Shown here: one piece after another, positions 43,089 to 51,658 of the stretch
How positions within the stretch are numbered: the first letter of the stretch is position 1
Layout of the letters: each line of letters begins with the position of its first letter
DNA from: Thermoplasmata archaeon
Lineage (GTDB): Archaea > Thermoplasmatota > Thermoplasmata > Lutacidiplasmatales > UBA184
Assembly: GCA_022750055.1 (NCBI GenBank)
Contig: JAKIWL010000002.1
Span: forward strand, 209,042-273,041
Reading direction: 5' to 3'
DNA length: 64,000 nucleotides
Position numbers and translations under genes: made by a program
The notes under the pieces: model-generated
Databases searched by the model: none
What the model was told of the DNA's origin: nothing
The model's input: the letters and a program-made list of their open reading frames with translations, nothing else

Positions 43089-43663
43089 TGCCGGTGCTCT
43101 ACGTTCGGATCCCCGAGGACCGCGTCGGAGCGGCGATCGGTCCGGGCGGGTCGGTGAAGCGGGCCCTGGCCGCGAGCACCCACACCGACATCGCGGTGGG
43201 CGCGGACGACGGAGAGTTCCGGATCGCCGGGCCGGACGACGCCGACCCTCTCTCCGTCCTCAAGGCCCGGGACGTCCTCCTCGCGATCGGTCGCGGTTTC
43301 TCGCCCGAGCGGGCTCGCCGCCTCCTGCGGGACGACGCCTATCTCGCGGTCCTTGACATCAAGCTCGTCAGCGGGAAACGCGGGAAATCCCAGATGTGGC
43401 GGATCCGCTCCCGGCTGATCGGGACCCATGGGAAGGCTCGCGAACGGATCGAGGAGCTCTCGGGCTGCTCGGTGAGCGTGTATGGCTCCACCGTGGCGAT
43501 CATCGGCAGAGAACGCGAGCTCGAGCGAGCCACGCAGGCCGTCGAGCTCCTGTTGCACGGTAGCGAGCACTCCACCGTGTTCCATATGCTGGCGCGCCAG
43601 CGGCGCGACGACGCGCGCGAGGCCGCCTCCAATCCCCTCCCGATCCCTGACCTACCCGACTAG
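43088..43663 (+). CDS. KH-domain ribosome-assembly protein (Pno1/Dim2-like)
   Basis: RNA-binding protein with two KH domains, 191 residues. KH1 has IPEDRVGAAIGPGGSVKRALA, and KH2 has RLIGTHGKARERIEELSGCSVSVYGSTVAIIG, separated by the helix ARDVLLAIGRGFSPERARRLL. This is the archaeal Pno1/Dim2 arrangement; the protein binds 16S rRNA 3' regions with RIO1 during 30S maturation. The gene is directly coupled to rio1 and followed 11 bases later by priS. Confidence 0.9.
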   Translation: MPVLYVRIPEDRVGAAIGPGGSVKRALAASTHTDIAVGADDGEFRIAGPDDADPLSVLKARDVLLAIGRGFSPERARRLLRDDAYLAVLDIKLVSGKRGKSQMWRIRSRLIGTHGKARERIEELSGCSVSVYGSTVAIIGRERELERATQAVELLLHGSEHSTVFHMLARQRRDDAREAASNPLPIPDLPD

Positions 43664-43674
43664 AGGGCGGTCCG

Positions 43675-44880
43675 GTGGCGAAGATCGTTCCCCTCGCCGA
43701 GCCCGACCTGAGCTGGGCAAAGGAGCGGTTCGCTCGCTACTACCGCTCCGCCACCGCCGAGCCACCGACGGACCTACCCCGCCGGGAGTTCGCGGCGTTC
43801 CCATTCGCCCAGGAGACGGTGATGCGCCGGCACGCGTCGTTGACCACCCCGGCGGAGTTCCGGGCCTTCCTTCGGGAGACCGTGCCGCGCCACGTCTACT
43901 ACTCGTCGGCCTACTACGAACATCCGGACCACCCGACGATGGCGGCCAAGGAGTGGCTCGGCGCGGACCTGATCTTCGACCTCGACGCCGACCACCTCCG
44001 TGGGTCGGCCCCTCTTGGGTACGCCGACCAGCTTGCGCTCGTCAAGAAGCAGCTGGTCCGGCTCTACGACGACTTCCTCCTGGGGGATTTCGGCGTCGAC
44101 CCCGACCACGCGGCGATCGTGTTCTCCGGAGGCCGAGGGTACCACGTGCACGTGCGTGACCCCCGATTCTGGCGATTGATCAGTTCCGAGCGACGCGAGC
44201 TGGTCGACTACCTGTCGGGTACGGAGGCCGACGTTTCGGACTGGATCTTGGAGGCGCGGCACCGGGACGATGCAAACCCCCGGGCCCGCAAGTTCCGCCA
44301 GTTGGCTCCCGCAGACGCCCCCGGCTGGCGGGGCCGGACCACCCGCGGCCTGTTCGAGCTTCTGCATCGGTGGGAGTCTAAGGGGGCGGCCGTCGCGGAG
44401 GCCGAGCTGGTCCGGGCCGGGGCGGAGGCACGGGCCGCGAAGTCGATCGCCCGCTTTCTCGTCGAGCAGGGGGGAGCGGCCCGGATCCGGGAGGGTCTGA
44501 GCCTCGAAGCGTTTCCCAAGAAGGTGCCCACGGAGCTCCTCGAAGCGGTCCTTCGTAGCGCGGCGGTGGAGATGCAAGGGGAGACGGACGCCCCGGTGAC
44601 GACGGACGTGCACAGGCTGATCCGGCTCCCCGGGTCGTTGCACGGGGGGACGGGGTTCCGGGTCGTGTCGCTCGATCGGGACGGCCTGGACCGGTTCGAG
44701 CCCCTTCGCGACGCGGTCATTCCGGGCCCGGACCTTCCGTTGACCGGGGTCCGGCTACTGGAAGGCGTGGACTACCCGTTCGAGCCGGCGGTCCAGGGAG
44801 CTCCTGGAGAGGCCCTCGACGTCGCGGAGGTGGTCGCGTTGTTCCTCATCCTGCGGGGGGAGGCAACGCTTCGGCCTTGA
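43675..44880 (+). CDS. priS: DNA primase small (catalytic) subunit
   Basis: Catalytic subunit of the archaeal/eukaryotic-type primase, 401 residues from GTG 43675. The metal-binding acidic pair is in ADLIFDLDADHL near residue 103, the nucleotide motif is SGGRGYHVHV, and TTDVHRLIRLPGSLHGGTGF holds the third acidic residue. The insert between these (SWRGRTTRGLFELLHRWESK region) is helical as expected. The C-terminal 35 bases overlap convergently with the FAH-family gene. PriL is not in the window. Confidence 0.93.
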   Translation: MAKIVPLAEPDLSWAKERFARYYRSATAEPPTDLPRREFAAFPFAQETVMRRHASLTTPAEFRAFLRETVPRHVYYSSAYYEHPDHPTMAAKEWLGADLIFDLDADHLRGSAPLGYADQLALVKKQLVRLYDDFLLGDFGVDPDHAAIVFSGGRGYHVHVRDPRFWRLISSERRELVDYLSGTEADVSDWILEARHRDDANPRARKFRQLAPADAPGWRGRTTRGLFELLHRWESKGAAVAEAELVRAGAEARAAKSIARFLVEQGGAARIREGLSLEAFPKKVPTELLEAVLRSAAVEMQGETDAPVTTDVHRLIRLPGSLHGGTGFRVVSLDRDGLDRFEPLRDAVIPGPDLPLTGVRLLEGVDYPFEPAVQGAPGEALDVAEVVALFLILRGEATLRP

Positions 44881-45829
44881 CGGGGACCACGAGGCGGCCG
44901 ATCTTCTCGATGGACCCCTCGATGCTATCCCCGGCGGCGAGCCGGCGGGACTCCTTCTCGAACTCGTAGCCCGGAGTCCCTCCCAGGCTCCCGAGGGAGA
45001 TGAGGTCGCCCGGTTCGAGCGTGATCCCCTTGGTCAGATGCTCGATCACCTGGGGGATGCGGAAGATGTAATCGGCGGTGTCACCGGACTGACGGACCGT
45101 ACCCCCGACCTTGAGCTCCATCCGGAGCGGGTACGGGTCGCCTACCTCCTCCTTGGGGATGACCCACGGTCCGACGGCCATGCTCGCGTCGAACCCCTTG
45201 CCCATGACCCAGTCGACCGCCCCTCCGGGAGGGTACTGAAGGTCGCGGTAGCCCATGTCGAGGGCGATCGTGTAGCCGGCCACGTGGTCCATCGCCTTCG
45301 CGGCGCTCACGTGCTTGCCCCGCAACCCGATGACCGCGGCGAGCTCGAGCTCGACGTCGGGGAAGGTCCCCGCGGGATGGAGCACGAGCGGCTCGTTGGG
45401 CCCCACGAGGCTGTTGAAGAAGCGCGTGAAGGCGAACGGCTGGGTGGGCGCCGGCTTGCCCTGTTCGGCCACATGGGACCGGGAGTTCGTGGCGAGGCAG
45501 TAGATCTTCGAGCCCGAGATCACCGGAGCGAGCAGTCGGACGCCTTCCTCGGGCTTGAACAGAAAGCGCGCCCCGGTGGCGGCCCGGGGGGTCCAGCCGG
45601 CCTTGCGGCGTCGGTCGATGTACTCGAGGATCTTGCGGGTGATGTCGACGGACTCCGGGCCGCCCTGGAAGAAGGCCCGCATGTCACGGAACCGGCTCGG
45701 GTCGGCTCCCTTGATCGGGTTCACCCCGAAGAAGTCCCGGCAGGCCGTATCGAGGTCGATGAACTCGTTCTGGTCGGTGATCATCCCGAAATGGAACTGG
45801 TCGGCGAGGACGAAGTGAACGAGTCGCAC
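44846..45829 (-). CDS. Fumarylacetoacetate hydrolase family protein
   Basis: FAH-fold enzyme acting on beta-diketo or enol acids, 327 residues from GTG 45829. The metal ligands appear in FPDVELELAAVIG (two glutamates) and ALDMGYRDLQ (aspartate). GKGFDASMAVGPWVI and GDLISLGSLGGTPGYE are family landmarks. The N-terminal 110 residues resemble the cap domain of the longer FAH branch. Exact reaction, such as hydrolysis, oxaloacetate tautomerisation or decarboxylation, cannot be predicted from sequence. Confidence 0.87.
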   Translation of the reverse strand: MRLVHFVLADQFHFGMITDQNEFIDLDTACRDFFGVNPIKGADPSRFRDMRAFFQGGPESVDITRKILEYIDRRRKAGWTPRAATGARFLFKPEEGVRLLAPVISGSKIYCLATNSRSHVAEQGKPAPTQPFAFTRFFNSLVGPNEPLVLHPAGTFPDVELELAAVIGLRGKHVSAAKAMDHVAGYTIALDMGYRDLQYPPGGAVDWVMGKGFDASMAVGPWVIPKEEVGDPYPLRMELKVGGTVRQSGDTADYIFRIPQVIEHLTKGITLEPGDLISLGSLGGTPGYEFEKESRRLAAGDSIEGSIEKIGRLVVPVKAEALPPPAG

Positions 45830-45864
45830 GGGAACCCTCGAGGGGGCGGGACGCCGCCGGAAAC

Positions 45865-46542
45865 TTAAGGTCCCGGCTCCACGGAGCCGTGGACCGGCCC
45901 GTAGGTCAGGACGACCCCGGCGCCGAGCGGCTCGGCCCGCTCAAACCGCAGGGGGACCGCGGAAGCCTGGTCCGGGGTTTCCGGTCCGAGGGCGAGGCTG
46001 GGGGCCGTCCTACCTCCGATCACGACCGGCGCCACGTAGACGGTGACCCGGTCGAACGAGCCGGACCGCAGCACGCTCGCGATCACGTTCCCCCCGCCTT
46101 CGACCAGCACCGACCGGAGGCCCCGTCCCGCGAGGAGAGACCAGAGCCGATCCAGCTCCACGCGTTCTCGGCCCGCGACGAGCATCTCCGCGGTCGCCGG
46201 GAAGCGGCGCTCGCACCGCTCGGAAACGGCGATCAGGGTGGGCTGCGATCCGTCTAGGACGCGCGATCCCTCGGGGGTCCGCCCCATCGAGTCGAGGATG
46301 ATGCGGACCGGACCGGGTCCCGGCGGTTCGCTGAGCAGGTCCCAATGAACGCGCAGCGACGGGTCATCGGCGAGGACCGTTCCGGCACCGACCAGGATCG
46401 CGCTCGATGCCGCACGCAATCTTTGGACCCGTCGAAGGTCCTCGGGCCCGGAGAGCATGGCCCGCCGCCCTCCGGCATAGGCAAGCCGACCATCGAGCGA
46501 GATCGCACAGTTGACGAAGACCTTCGGACGGCTTGCCGTCAC
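45865..46542 (-). CDS. Riboflavin-pathway pyrimidine reductase (RibD C-terminal type)
   Basis: NADPH-dependent reductase of 2,5-diamino-6-ribosylamino-pyrimidinone 5'-phosphate in archaeal riboflavin/F420 precursor synthesis. The 225-residue single domain contains VNCAISLDGRLAYAGG, LVGAGTVLADDPSLRV, VRIILDSMGRTP and VLVEGGGNVIASVL. No deaminase domain is attached, as is normal in archaea. The ATG overlaps the stop of the FTCD gene upstream. Confidence 0.9.
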   Translation of the reverse strand: MTASRPKVFVNCAISLDGRLAYAGGRRAMLSGPEDLRRVQRLRAASSAILVGAGTVLADDPSLRVHWDLLSEPPGPGPVRIILDSMGRTPEGSRVLDGSQPTLIAVSERCERRFPATAEMLVAGRERVELDRLWSLLAGRGLRSVLVEGGGNVIASVLRSGSFDRVTVYVAPVVIGGRTAPSLALGPETPDQASAVPLRFERAEPLGAGVVLTYGPVHGSVEPGP

Positions 46543-48038
46543 CCTGCGCCCCCGGTCAGGTCGCGGAGCTCCTGTTCGAGGCCGCGGATGTCGATCCCCT
46601 CGGTCCCGAGGTCCTTCAGATTCGCCTCTACGTTCGCGGCCGCGCCCTCCACCGCCGCGCGCAACAGGCTGCGTCCCGTGACGAGGTCACTGAGGATCGC
46701 CGGTTTCACCCGACCTCGGATCCGGTCGAAGAGGTCCGCGGCCGAGCGAGCCAGTTTCGCCGTCTCCAGCGGCACTTCCGTCGCCTTCCGAAGCGCGGCG
46801 CGGTGTCGCTGCCGCGCCTCGACGTTGTCGGGGTGGGCCTTTCGTTCTTTTCGGCTTGCCCGGACCGCCTCGTACGATTCGGAGTCCTCGTTGACGAGCT
46901 CGAGAAGTCTCGCTCGCGTGCGCTCGAGCTCGCTGATCGCCTCGTCGAATTCCGGGTCCGGCCCGTCCGAGGGGCGCGAGTAGCGCGCCACCATCTCCCC
47001 GAGCGCGGTCCCGAATGCGGCGGACGCGGCCGCGACGCTCCCGCCGCCGGGAGTCGGCGTCCGCGCCGCGACCCGCGCGGCGAATTCGGTCAGGGAGATC
47101 CCACTGAGGGGCCCGGAGTTCCCTGCGGACAGAGTGGAGGAAGCCGACTGCATGCGACGCTCCAGGATGGCCGAACGGTCGAAGTGCTCGAGGGCGAGAT
47201 AGTGATAGGCCGCATCGAGGAGCGCATCCTCCGGGATGAGTCCTACTACCTCCGACCCAACGACGGTCGTGTTCCGCTTGCGTGCCTCCGCCCGAACGGC
47301 CTCCAGGGCAACGTGGACCGGGGTCCGACGGTAGTCGACCAGGTTCATCGAGACCTGCGCCTGATTCCGCGCGGCGATCTCCATCCCCAGGGCCTTGACG
47401 GCGGGGAGGCCCCCATCCCGCTCCCGGATCGCGTGGGCGATCGATTTCGCGACCGTCACGTCTCCTGTGGACAGGTAGGCGTTGTACGCGATCAGGACGG
47501 GCCGCGCCCCGATCGCTACGATGCCGGCGGTCGGATGGACCCGGGCTTCGCCGAAGTCGGGCCGGCGGTCCGGGTTCGACGCGATCTCTTCCCGGATGCC
47601 CTCGAACCCACCTCGGCGGACCTGGGCGAGGTCCGCCCGGTCGGGCCGCCGAGCGGATTCCGCGTAGAGATAGACGGGGAGCCCGAGCTCGGTCCAGACC
47701 CGCTTGGCGAGGCGTTCCGATAGCGCCACGGCTTCCGGCAAGGTGGTCTCCCCGAACGGAACGATCGGGACGACATCGACCGCCCCCATTCTCGGATGCT
47801 CGCCGGTATGGTGGTTGAGGTCGATCAGCTCGATGGCCACGCGGACCATCCGGAAGAGGGCCTCGAGGAGCGGTTCTGACTCGCCCGCTAGGCTCACCAC
47901 CGAACGGTTGTGGGAAGGGTCGGACTCGACATCGAGGACGGCCACCCCCGCCACGGACCGACCGGCCTGGACGATCCGGTCGACCCGCGATGCGTCGCGT
48001 CCCTCCGAGAAGTTCGGGACGGCCTCGAACAGCTTCAC
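46539..48038 (-). CDS. ftcd: Bifunctional glutamate formimidoyltransferase / formimidoyl-THF cyclodeaminase
   Basis: Links histidine breakdown to one-carbon metabolism. Residues 1 to about 290 form the transferase (VPNFSEGRDASRVDRIV, DPSHNRSVVSLAG, NHHTGEHPRMGAVDVVPIVPF with the catalytic histidine, YNAYLSTGDVTVAKSIA). The C-terminal cyclodeaminase starts near residue 315 (TEFAARVAARTPTPGGGSVAAASAA) and is all-helical. It starts at GTG 48038, overlapping the FEN1 stop, and is followed by the RibD-type gene. No histidase or urocanase gene is in the window. Carrier preference (folate or tetrahydromethanopterin) is unknown. Confidence 0.9.
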   Translation of the reverse strand: MKLFEAVPNFSEGRDASRVDRIVQAGRSVAGVAVLDVESDPSHNRSVVSLAGESEPLLEALFRMVRVAIELIDLNHHTGEHPRMGAVDVVPIVPFGETTLPEAVALSERLAKRVWTELGLPVYLYAESARRPDRADLAQVRRGGFEGIREEIASNPDRRPDFGEARVHPTAGIVAIGARPVLIAYNAYLSTGDVTVAKSIAHAIRERDGGLPAVKALGMEIAARNQAQVSMNLVDYRRTPVHVALEAVRAEARKRNTTVVGSEVVGLIPEDALLDAAYHYLALEHFDRSAILERRMQSASSTLSAGNSGPLSGISLTEFAARVAARTPTPGGGSVAAASAAFGTALGEMVARYSRPSDGPDPEFDEAISELERTRARLLELVNEDSESYEAVRASRKERKAHPDNVEARQRHRAALRKATEVPLETAKLARSAADLFDRIRGRVKPAILSDLVTGRSLLRAAVEGAAANVEANLKDLGTEGIDIRGLEQELRDLTGGAG

Positions 48039-49057
48039 GCGCCTCCGAACCCGTCGAGCTGGCTTTGTCTACGGCCATCCGCCGGAACCGCTACCGACGG
48101 CGCGTGGCGCGCCCTCGCCAGGGCGGCGTGGACGCGATCGGCGGAGAACCCCCGACCCTGAACGAGGATTCGATCCACGGAGGGAATGTCGATGGGGTGG
48201 AACGAGAGCTCTCCGATCGGGGCCACCTCGGGGGTCCGGAAGATCGCTGCCGCAGCTTCGAGCTCGTTGGGTTCGAGGTTCGCGGCCCGCAACGTTGCGT
48301 CCCATCCGAGATGCTGGCGAACGAGCTGGAGCCCCTTCTTGGGCCCGTACCCCTTCGCTCCGTCGTTGAAGTCGGTCCCGACGATCAGGCCCAACAGGAG
48401 GAGCTCCTCGGCAGAGATCCCGAGCTCCTCGAGCAGCTTTTCTCGTTCGATGAGGTGGGCGGCGGGCTGGTCGCCCCCGCGTCCCCGCGCCGCCAACCCC
48501 CGCACCAGGCGCGGGGCACCGAAGAGCAGACTATCGTAATCCTCGGAACCCGCTGCCCAGACCCGGCCTTCGGAGGCCATCCGCGCCGCCTGCGCTTCCC
48601 CCTCCGAGGGGGCTTGAACGGTCGGGACCCCCAGCGCCTGCAGGAGCTCGACCGCCTCCGCGGCCATCGGCCGGGTGAAACGGGAGGTCGCCGCCGCCTT
48701 CTTGCGGGCCGTCTCCCAGTCCTGTCGTTCGACGGCGTCCTTCCATTCGGCCTCCGCCCGCTCCTTCGCGCGGAACCGCGCACCGAGGGTTCCCGCCTTG
48801 AGGTCGGGGGGTTTGCCGTCGAAGACCCAGACCGGTCGGACACCCTGCGCGAGCAACGAGGTGGTCCGGTAGAGGACGCCGATCAGATGGCTCGTGGCGT
48901 GCCCTTGGGGGTCGGAGAACGGCTGGCCGTCTCGCTGCCGGATCGTGGCCAAGAACTGGTAGACCGCATTGTTCCCGTCGACCGCGAGGAGGCGCCCCGA
49001 CAGGGTAGACCAGGGGACCTCCACGGAATGCACAATGTCGCCGAACGGCAGTCCCAC
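48035..49057 (-). CDS. fen1: Flap endonuclease 1
   Basis: Structure-specific 5' nuclease for Okazaki-fragment processing and repair, 340 residues. The N domain has LLAVDGNNAVYQFLATIR and VWVFDGKPPDLKAG; the I domain has APSEGEAQAARMASEG, AAGSEDYDSLLFG and the metal site GLIVGTDFNDGAKGYGPKKGLQLV. The C-terminal PCNA-interaction motif reads QSQLDGFGGA, where the last aromatic of the usual QxxLDxFF is glycine. It is first of a three-gene coupled set with FTCD and RibD-type reductase. Confidence 0.94.
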   Translation of the reverse strand: MGLPFGDIVHSVEVPWSTLSGRLLAVDGNNAVYQFLATIRQRDGQPFSDPQGHATSHLIGVLYRTTSLLAQGVRPVWVFDGKPPDLKAGTLGARFRAKERAEAEWKDAVERQDWETARKKAAATSRFTRPMAAEAVELLQALGVPTVQAPSEGEAQAARMASEGRVWAAGSEDYDSLLFGAPRLVRGLAARGRGGDQPAAHLIEREKLLEELGISAEELLLLGLIVGTDFNDGAKGYGPKKGLQLVRQHLGWDATLRAANLEPNELEAAAAIFRTPEVAPIGELSFHPIDIPSVDRILVQGRGFSADRVHAALARARHAPSVAVPADGRRQSQLDGFGGA

Positions 49058-49110
49058 GCGAGGCGGAACGGGGGACAGTACTTGTGGGTTATCGAAGGCG
49101 CAACGCGAGT

Positions 49111-49120
49111 CTTCTAAGTA
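49111..49120 (+). promoter_or_regulatory. TATA-like element of PAC2 gene
   Basis: CTTCTAAGTA lies 32-41 bases before ATG 49152, in a gap between divergent genes. It suggests a short leader. Confidence 0.45.
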
Positions 49121-49151
49121 CTGGGGGGTCTACGCGGTGATCGGGGAACCG

Positions 49152-49928
49152 ATGCCGGCTACCTGGATCGACGAGGGAGCGCCGGTGCTCGAGCCGGGGG
49201 CTATCGTGCTTTCGAGCTTCCCGAGCGCTGGCCTCGCCGCCACCGTGGCGGCCCATTACATCGTCCAAACGCTCTCCCTGCCTCGGATCGGACTCGTCGA
49301 CAGTCCCGATGGGTCGTCGATCGCGATCGTCCAGTCCGGTCGAGTCCAACCGGCGGTCCGCATCCACGGTCGCAAGGACCTCGCGGTCGTCCTCTCCGAG
49401 CTCCCCGTGGGGCCCACGGCCGGCCCGGAGATCGCCCGGATGATCCTCAGCGGAGCCGAGGACCGAAAGGCTCGACTCGTGGTCGGCCTGGAGGGAGTCT
49501 TCCCGCACCCCACGAGCGTCGCGGAGGCGGAGCCGCCCGAGCAGTTCGTCTGGGCGGCCCTGTCCCGGCCCGAACCGACGCTCATGGCGCAACTGAAGGG
49601 GGCCGAGGCTCGGATCCTCGAGGATGGGGTCATCGGCGGGGTCTCAGGAGCCCTGCTGGTCGAGGGGATCCGCCGGACCGTTCCCGTCTCGGTCCTCCTT
49701 GTGAGCGCCCGCCAGTCCGAAGAGGGCTTTCCGGACCACCGGGCCGGCGCGTCGCTCATCGAGACCCTGGACCGTCTGCTTCCGAGCCTGAAGATTGATA
49801 CCGGACCGCTCCGCACCCAGGCGGAGATGATCGAGAAGGCGCTGCGGTCGGCCCTTCGGGGCCGGGGCCACAAGCCGACGGAACCCGGCGAATCGCTCCC
49901 GCCGTCCGAACCGACGATCTACGGCTGA
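49152..49928 (+). CDS. PAC2-family protein (proteasome-assembly chaperone-like)
   Basis: A 258-residue protein of the archaeal PAC2/COG2047 family, related to eukaryotic proteasome-assembly chaperones. ATG 49152 replaces the longer track start. Features are LEPGAIVLSSFPSAGLAATVAAHYIVQTL, LPRIGLVDSPDG, the GVIGGVSGALLVEGIRR segment, and VSVLLVSARQSEEGFPDHRAGASLIETLDRLL. A hydrophilic tail ends it. Direct proteasome function in archaea is not established; the assignment is by family. Confidence 0.85.
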   Translation: MPATWIDEGAPVLEPGAIVLSSFPSAGLAATVAAHYIVQTLSLPRIGLVDSPDGSSIAIVQSGRVQPAVRIHGRKDLAVVLSELPVGPTAGPEIARMILSGAEDRKARLVVGLEGVFPHPTSVAEAEPPEQFVWAALSRPEPTLMAQLKGAEARILEDGVIGGVSGALLVEGIRRTVPVSVLLVSARQSEEGFPDHRAGASLIETLDRLLPSLKIDTGPLRTQAEMIEKALRSALRGRGHKPTEPGESLPPSEPTIYG

Positions 49929-49939
49929 TCCTCGTGAGG

Positions 49940-50107
49940 CTATCCGAACGTTTCCCGATAGGTCAGGAGGTAGAGGCCCCCGGCGACCATCGTCGAGACA
50001 AGGATCAGGAAGGACAGGGGGTTGGACGCGAACTTCCAGACCGTCACCGCGATCAGGACCGCCGGGATGAGAAAGGTGAAGAACGCCGTGACCACCCGGC
50101 CATCCAT
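49940..50107 (-). CDS. 55-residue membrane protein
   Basis: A gene too short for the ORF track, from ATG 50107 to TAG at 49940. The product begins MDGRVVTAFFTFLIPAVLIA and ends GGLYLLTYRETFG, with two helices (FFTFLIPAVLIAVTVWKF and LSFLILVSTMVAGGLYLL). A TATA element 22-30 bases before the ATG predicts a leaderless mRNA. The hydrophobic code and promoter spacing support a real gene. Function unknown. Confidence 0.65.
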   Translation of the reverse strand: MDGRVVTAFFTFLIPAVLIAVTVWKFASNPLSFLILVSTMVAGGLYLLTYRETFG

Positions 50108-50128
50108 GGCGGGCTCGACGCCCTCCCC

Positions 50129-50137
50129 CTCTTAAGG
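50129..50137 (-). promoter_or_regulatory. TATA-like element of 55-residue gene
   Basis: Reads CCTTAAGAG on the minus strand, 22-30 bases before ATG 50107, implying leaderless transcription. Confidence 0.5.
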
Positions 50138-50159
50138 CTTGGTCGGGACGCTGGTCTGC

Positions 50160-51083
50160 CTACCCAACGCGGGGGGGCAGGGGCCCGTCGGGCGGGAGGA
50201 CTTCGATCGTCAACTCGACCCCTTCGGCCGGGGAGTTAGCCGTCGCCGGCGCGAGGCGGGGACCGGTCGGCATCAACGGGTCTCGTTCCAGGGCCTCGAT
50301 GTCGAACGGAACCGGGCGGACAATCGGAACGCTCCGTGCCAGGGCCGCCATCCGCTCGGAGTTCAGGACCGCCTCGGCCGGCTGGATCAACTCGCGCTCG
50401 ATGAGCCGGGCCACCACCTCCCCCCAATACCGGTCGATCTGACTGATGGGCAGGTGGCGTTCGCTTCGCACTAGCGCTTCGTTATCGAGGACCTGCAGGG
50501 TCGCGTGCCCCCGTTGCTGCCGCTCGACAAACGCGTCGAGGAAATGCAGGCGGGCGAGGGCTCGGTCGGCGAGGGCGCGTCGGTGCCCCTCGCATTCGAA
50601 GGGCTTGATCGCGAAGACCTTCAAGGCCGAAGCGCTGCGCGCGGCGGCCTCGATGAGATAGGGTAGGGCTCCGGTCCCTGTGCCCCCGCCGAGGCTCGCG
50701 ACGATCGTGACGAAGTTGGCTCCTTCGAACAGCCGTTGGAGGACGGGCTCGGCGGAGCGGGCGAGTTCGCCCCCGACTTGCACCGACCCTCCGGTTTCGG
50801 GCCGGGCGCCGCTCTCGGGGCCGAGGCAGATCCGCCGGTCGAACTCCTCCATCTCCTGGACGCGAGGATCGCAATTGATCGCGACGGTCTCCAGGTACGG
50901 AAGGTGCCTCGCCGCGACCGCCCGGGCGACCCGGATTCCCCCGCCCCCGACGGCCGCGAGGACGAACCGAATATCCTGACCGAGCCGCAGCGTCTCGAAC
51001 CCTTCGGATTCGTACCCTTCGGCGGTCCCCAACTCATCGACGCGGTCTCCGTGTTGTTGTTCTCTTTCGTACATCGCACCCAC
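50160..51083 (-). CDS. Divergent short FtsZ/tubulin-superfamily protein
   Basis: A 307-residue protein with the tubulin/FtsZ GTPase signature SLGGGTGTGALPYLIEA at about residue 130. It also has a phosphate loop AAVGGGGIRVARAVA, ETVAINCDPRVQEM (the FtsZ NTD equivalent) and VFAIKPFECEGHRRALADRAL (FtsZ: T-x-PF-x-x-EG-x-x-R). The T7 catalytic-loop region (PISQIDRYWGEVVARLIERELIQ) is degenerate. The usual C-terminal FtsZ domain of about 100 residues is not clearly present; the end is a short Pro-rich stretch. It may form filaments or act as a regulator rather than a canonical divisome FtsZ. An RHH-domain gene lies 33 bases upstream. Confidence 0.8.
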   Translation of the reverse strand: MGAMYEREQQHGDRVDELGTAEGYESEGFETLRLGQDIRFVLAAVGGGGIRVARAVAARHLPYLETVAINCDPRVQEMEEFDRRICLGPESGARPETGGSVQVGGELARSAEPVLQRLFEGANFVTIVASLGGGTGTGALPYLIEAAARSASALKVFAIKPFECEGHRRALADRALARLHFLDAFVERQQRGHATLQVLDNEALVRSERHLPISQIDRYWGEVVARLIERELIQPAEAVLNSERMAALARSVPIVRPVPFDIEALERDPLMPTGPRLAPATANSPAEGVELTIEVLPPDGPLPPRVG

Positions 51084-51116
51084 CCCTGTTTCGTCGGATC
51101 CGGCTCGCCTGGGGAT

Positions 51117-51620
51117 CTACCGGCCCACGACCCCCCGACGCTCCAGCTCCTCCGCACTCCGTCCGAGCTCCCGGATCCGATTCTTCGCTTCGGCCGCGTC
51201 TCGGATCGAGGCGCGAGACCGGGCGACCGTTTCCAAGACCTTGAGCTCCAGTTCGCCGCGACGGACGAGCAGGGCGAGGAGGTCTTCCAAGTCCTGACCG
51301 TTCGACACGATTTCGCCGTAGGCTCGGTAGGTCTCGATCTCCTCCCCTCGCAGGCGGACCGGGACCTCCACGAGTCCCGATTCGCTACCCGGGGCGGCGG
51401 GGGCGTGGACGGCCAACGCGGCACGGTCCCGTAGGAAGACGCGGAGCGCCTGCCGCACGAGCTCCGACCGGCTTCGGAACTCGCCGTTCGCAACGAACGA
51501 GTCCACCAGCTGGAGCTCTCGGCGGTTGCACCGAAGTGCGATCCGCTCATCCTCGGGGCCGACCTTCGGTTCCCGGGACCCGCGGTCCTGGGCCGGACGT
51601 CGGAGCTGTTTGTCGAACAC
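51117..51620 (-). CDS. Ribbon-helix-helix DNA-binding protein upstream of FtsZ-like gene
   Basis: A 167-residue protein from GTG 51620. Residues about 23-67 form an RHH domain (DERIALRCNRRELQLVDSFVANGEFRSRSELVRQALRVFL) with the N-terminal DNA-contacting strand. A C-terminal segment of about 100 residues has a beta element (LVEVPVRLRGEEIETY) and a charged helix likely to be coiled coil (LEDLLALLVRRGELELKVLETVARSRA). Haloarchaea and methanogens have RHH regulators (CdrS/CdrL) in operon with ftsZ; the same arrangement here suggests a cell-division regulator. That link is by context. Confidence 0.78.
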   Translation of the reverse strand: MFDKQLRRPAQDRGSREPKVGPEDERIALRCNRRELQLVDSFVANGEFRSRSELVRQALRVFLRDRAALAVHAPAAPGSESGLVEVPVRLRGEEIETYRAYGEIVSNGQDLEDLLALLVRRGELELKVLETVARSRASIRDAAEAKNRIRELGRSAEELERRGVVGR

Positions 51621-51648
51621 GACGGGTCCGAGCTATGCAAATTTCCTC

Positions 51649-51658
51649 TACTTAAACC
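51649..51658 (-). promoter_or_regulatory. TATA box of RHH/FtsZ-like operon
   Basis: Reads GGTTTAAGTA on the minus strand, 29-38 bases before GTG 51620. An AT-rich stretch GGAAATTTGCATA lies between it and the start and could hold a regulator site. Confidence 0.6.

Noticed and set aside
50160-51083. FtsZ-like gene considered as CetZ
   Set aside because: Length, the EGHRRALAD segment and the lack of a CetZ-type C-terminal domain favour a divergent FtsZ-like branch, although this needs phylogeny.
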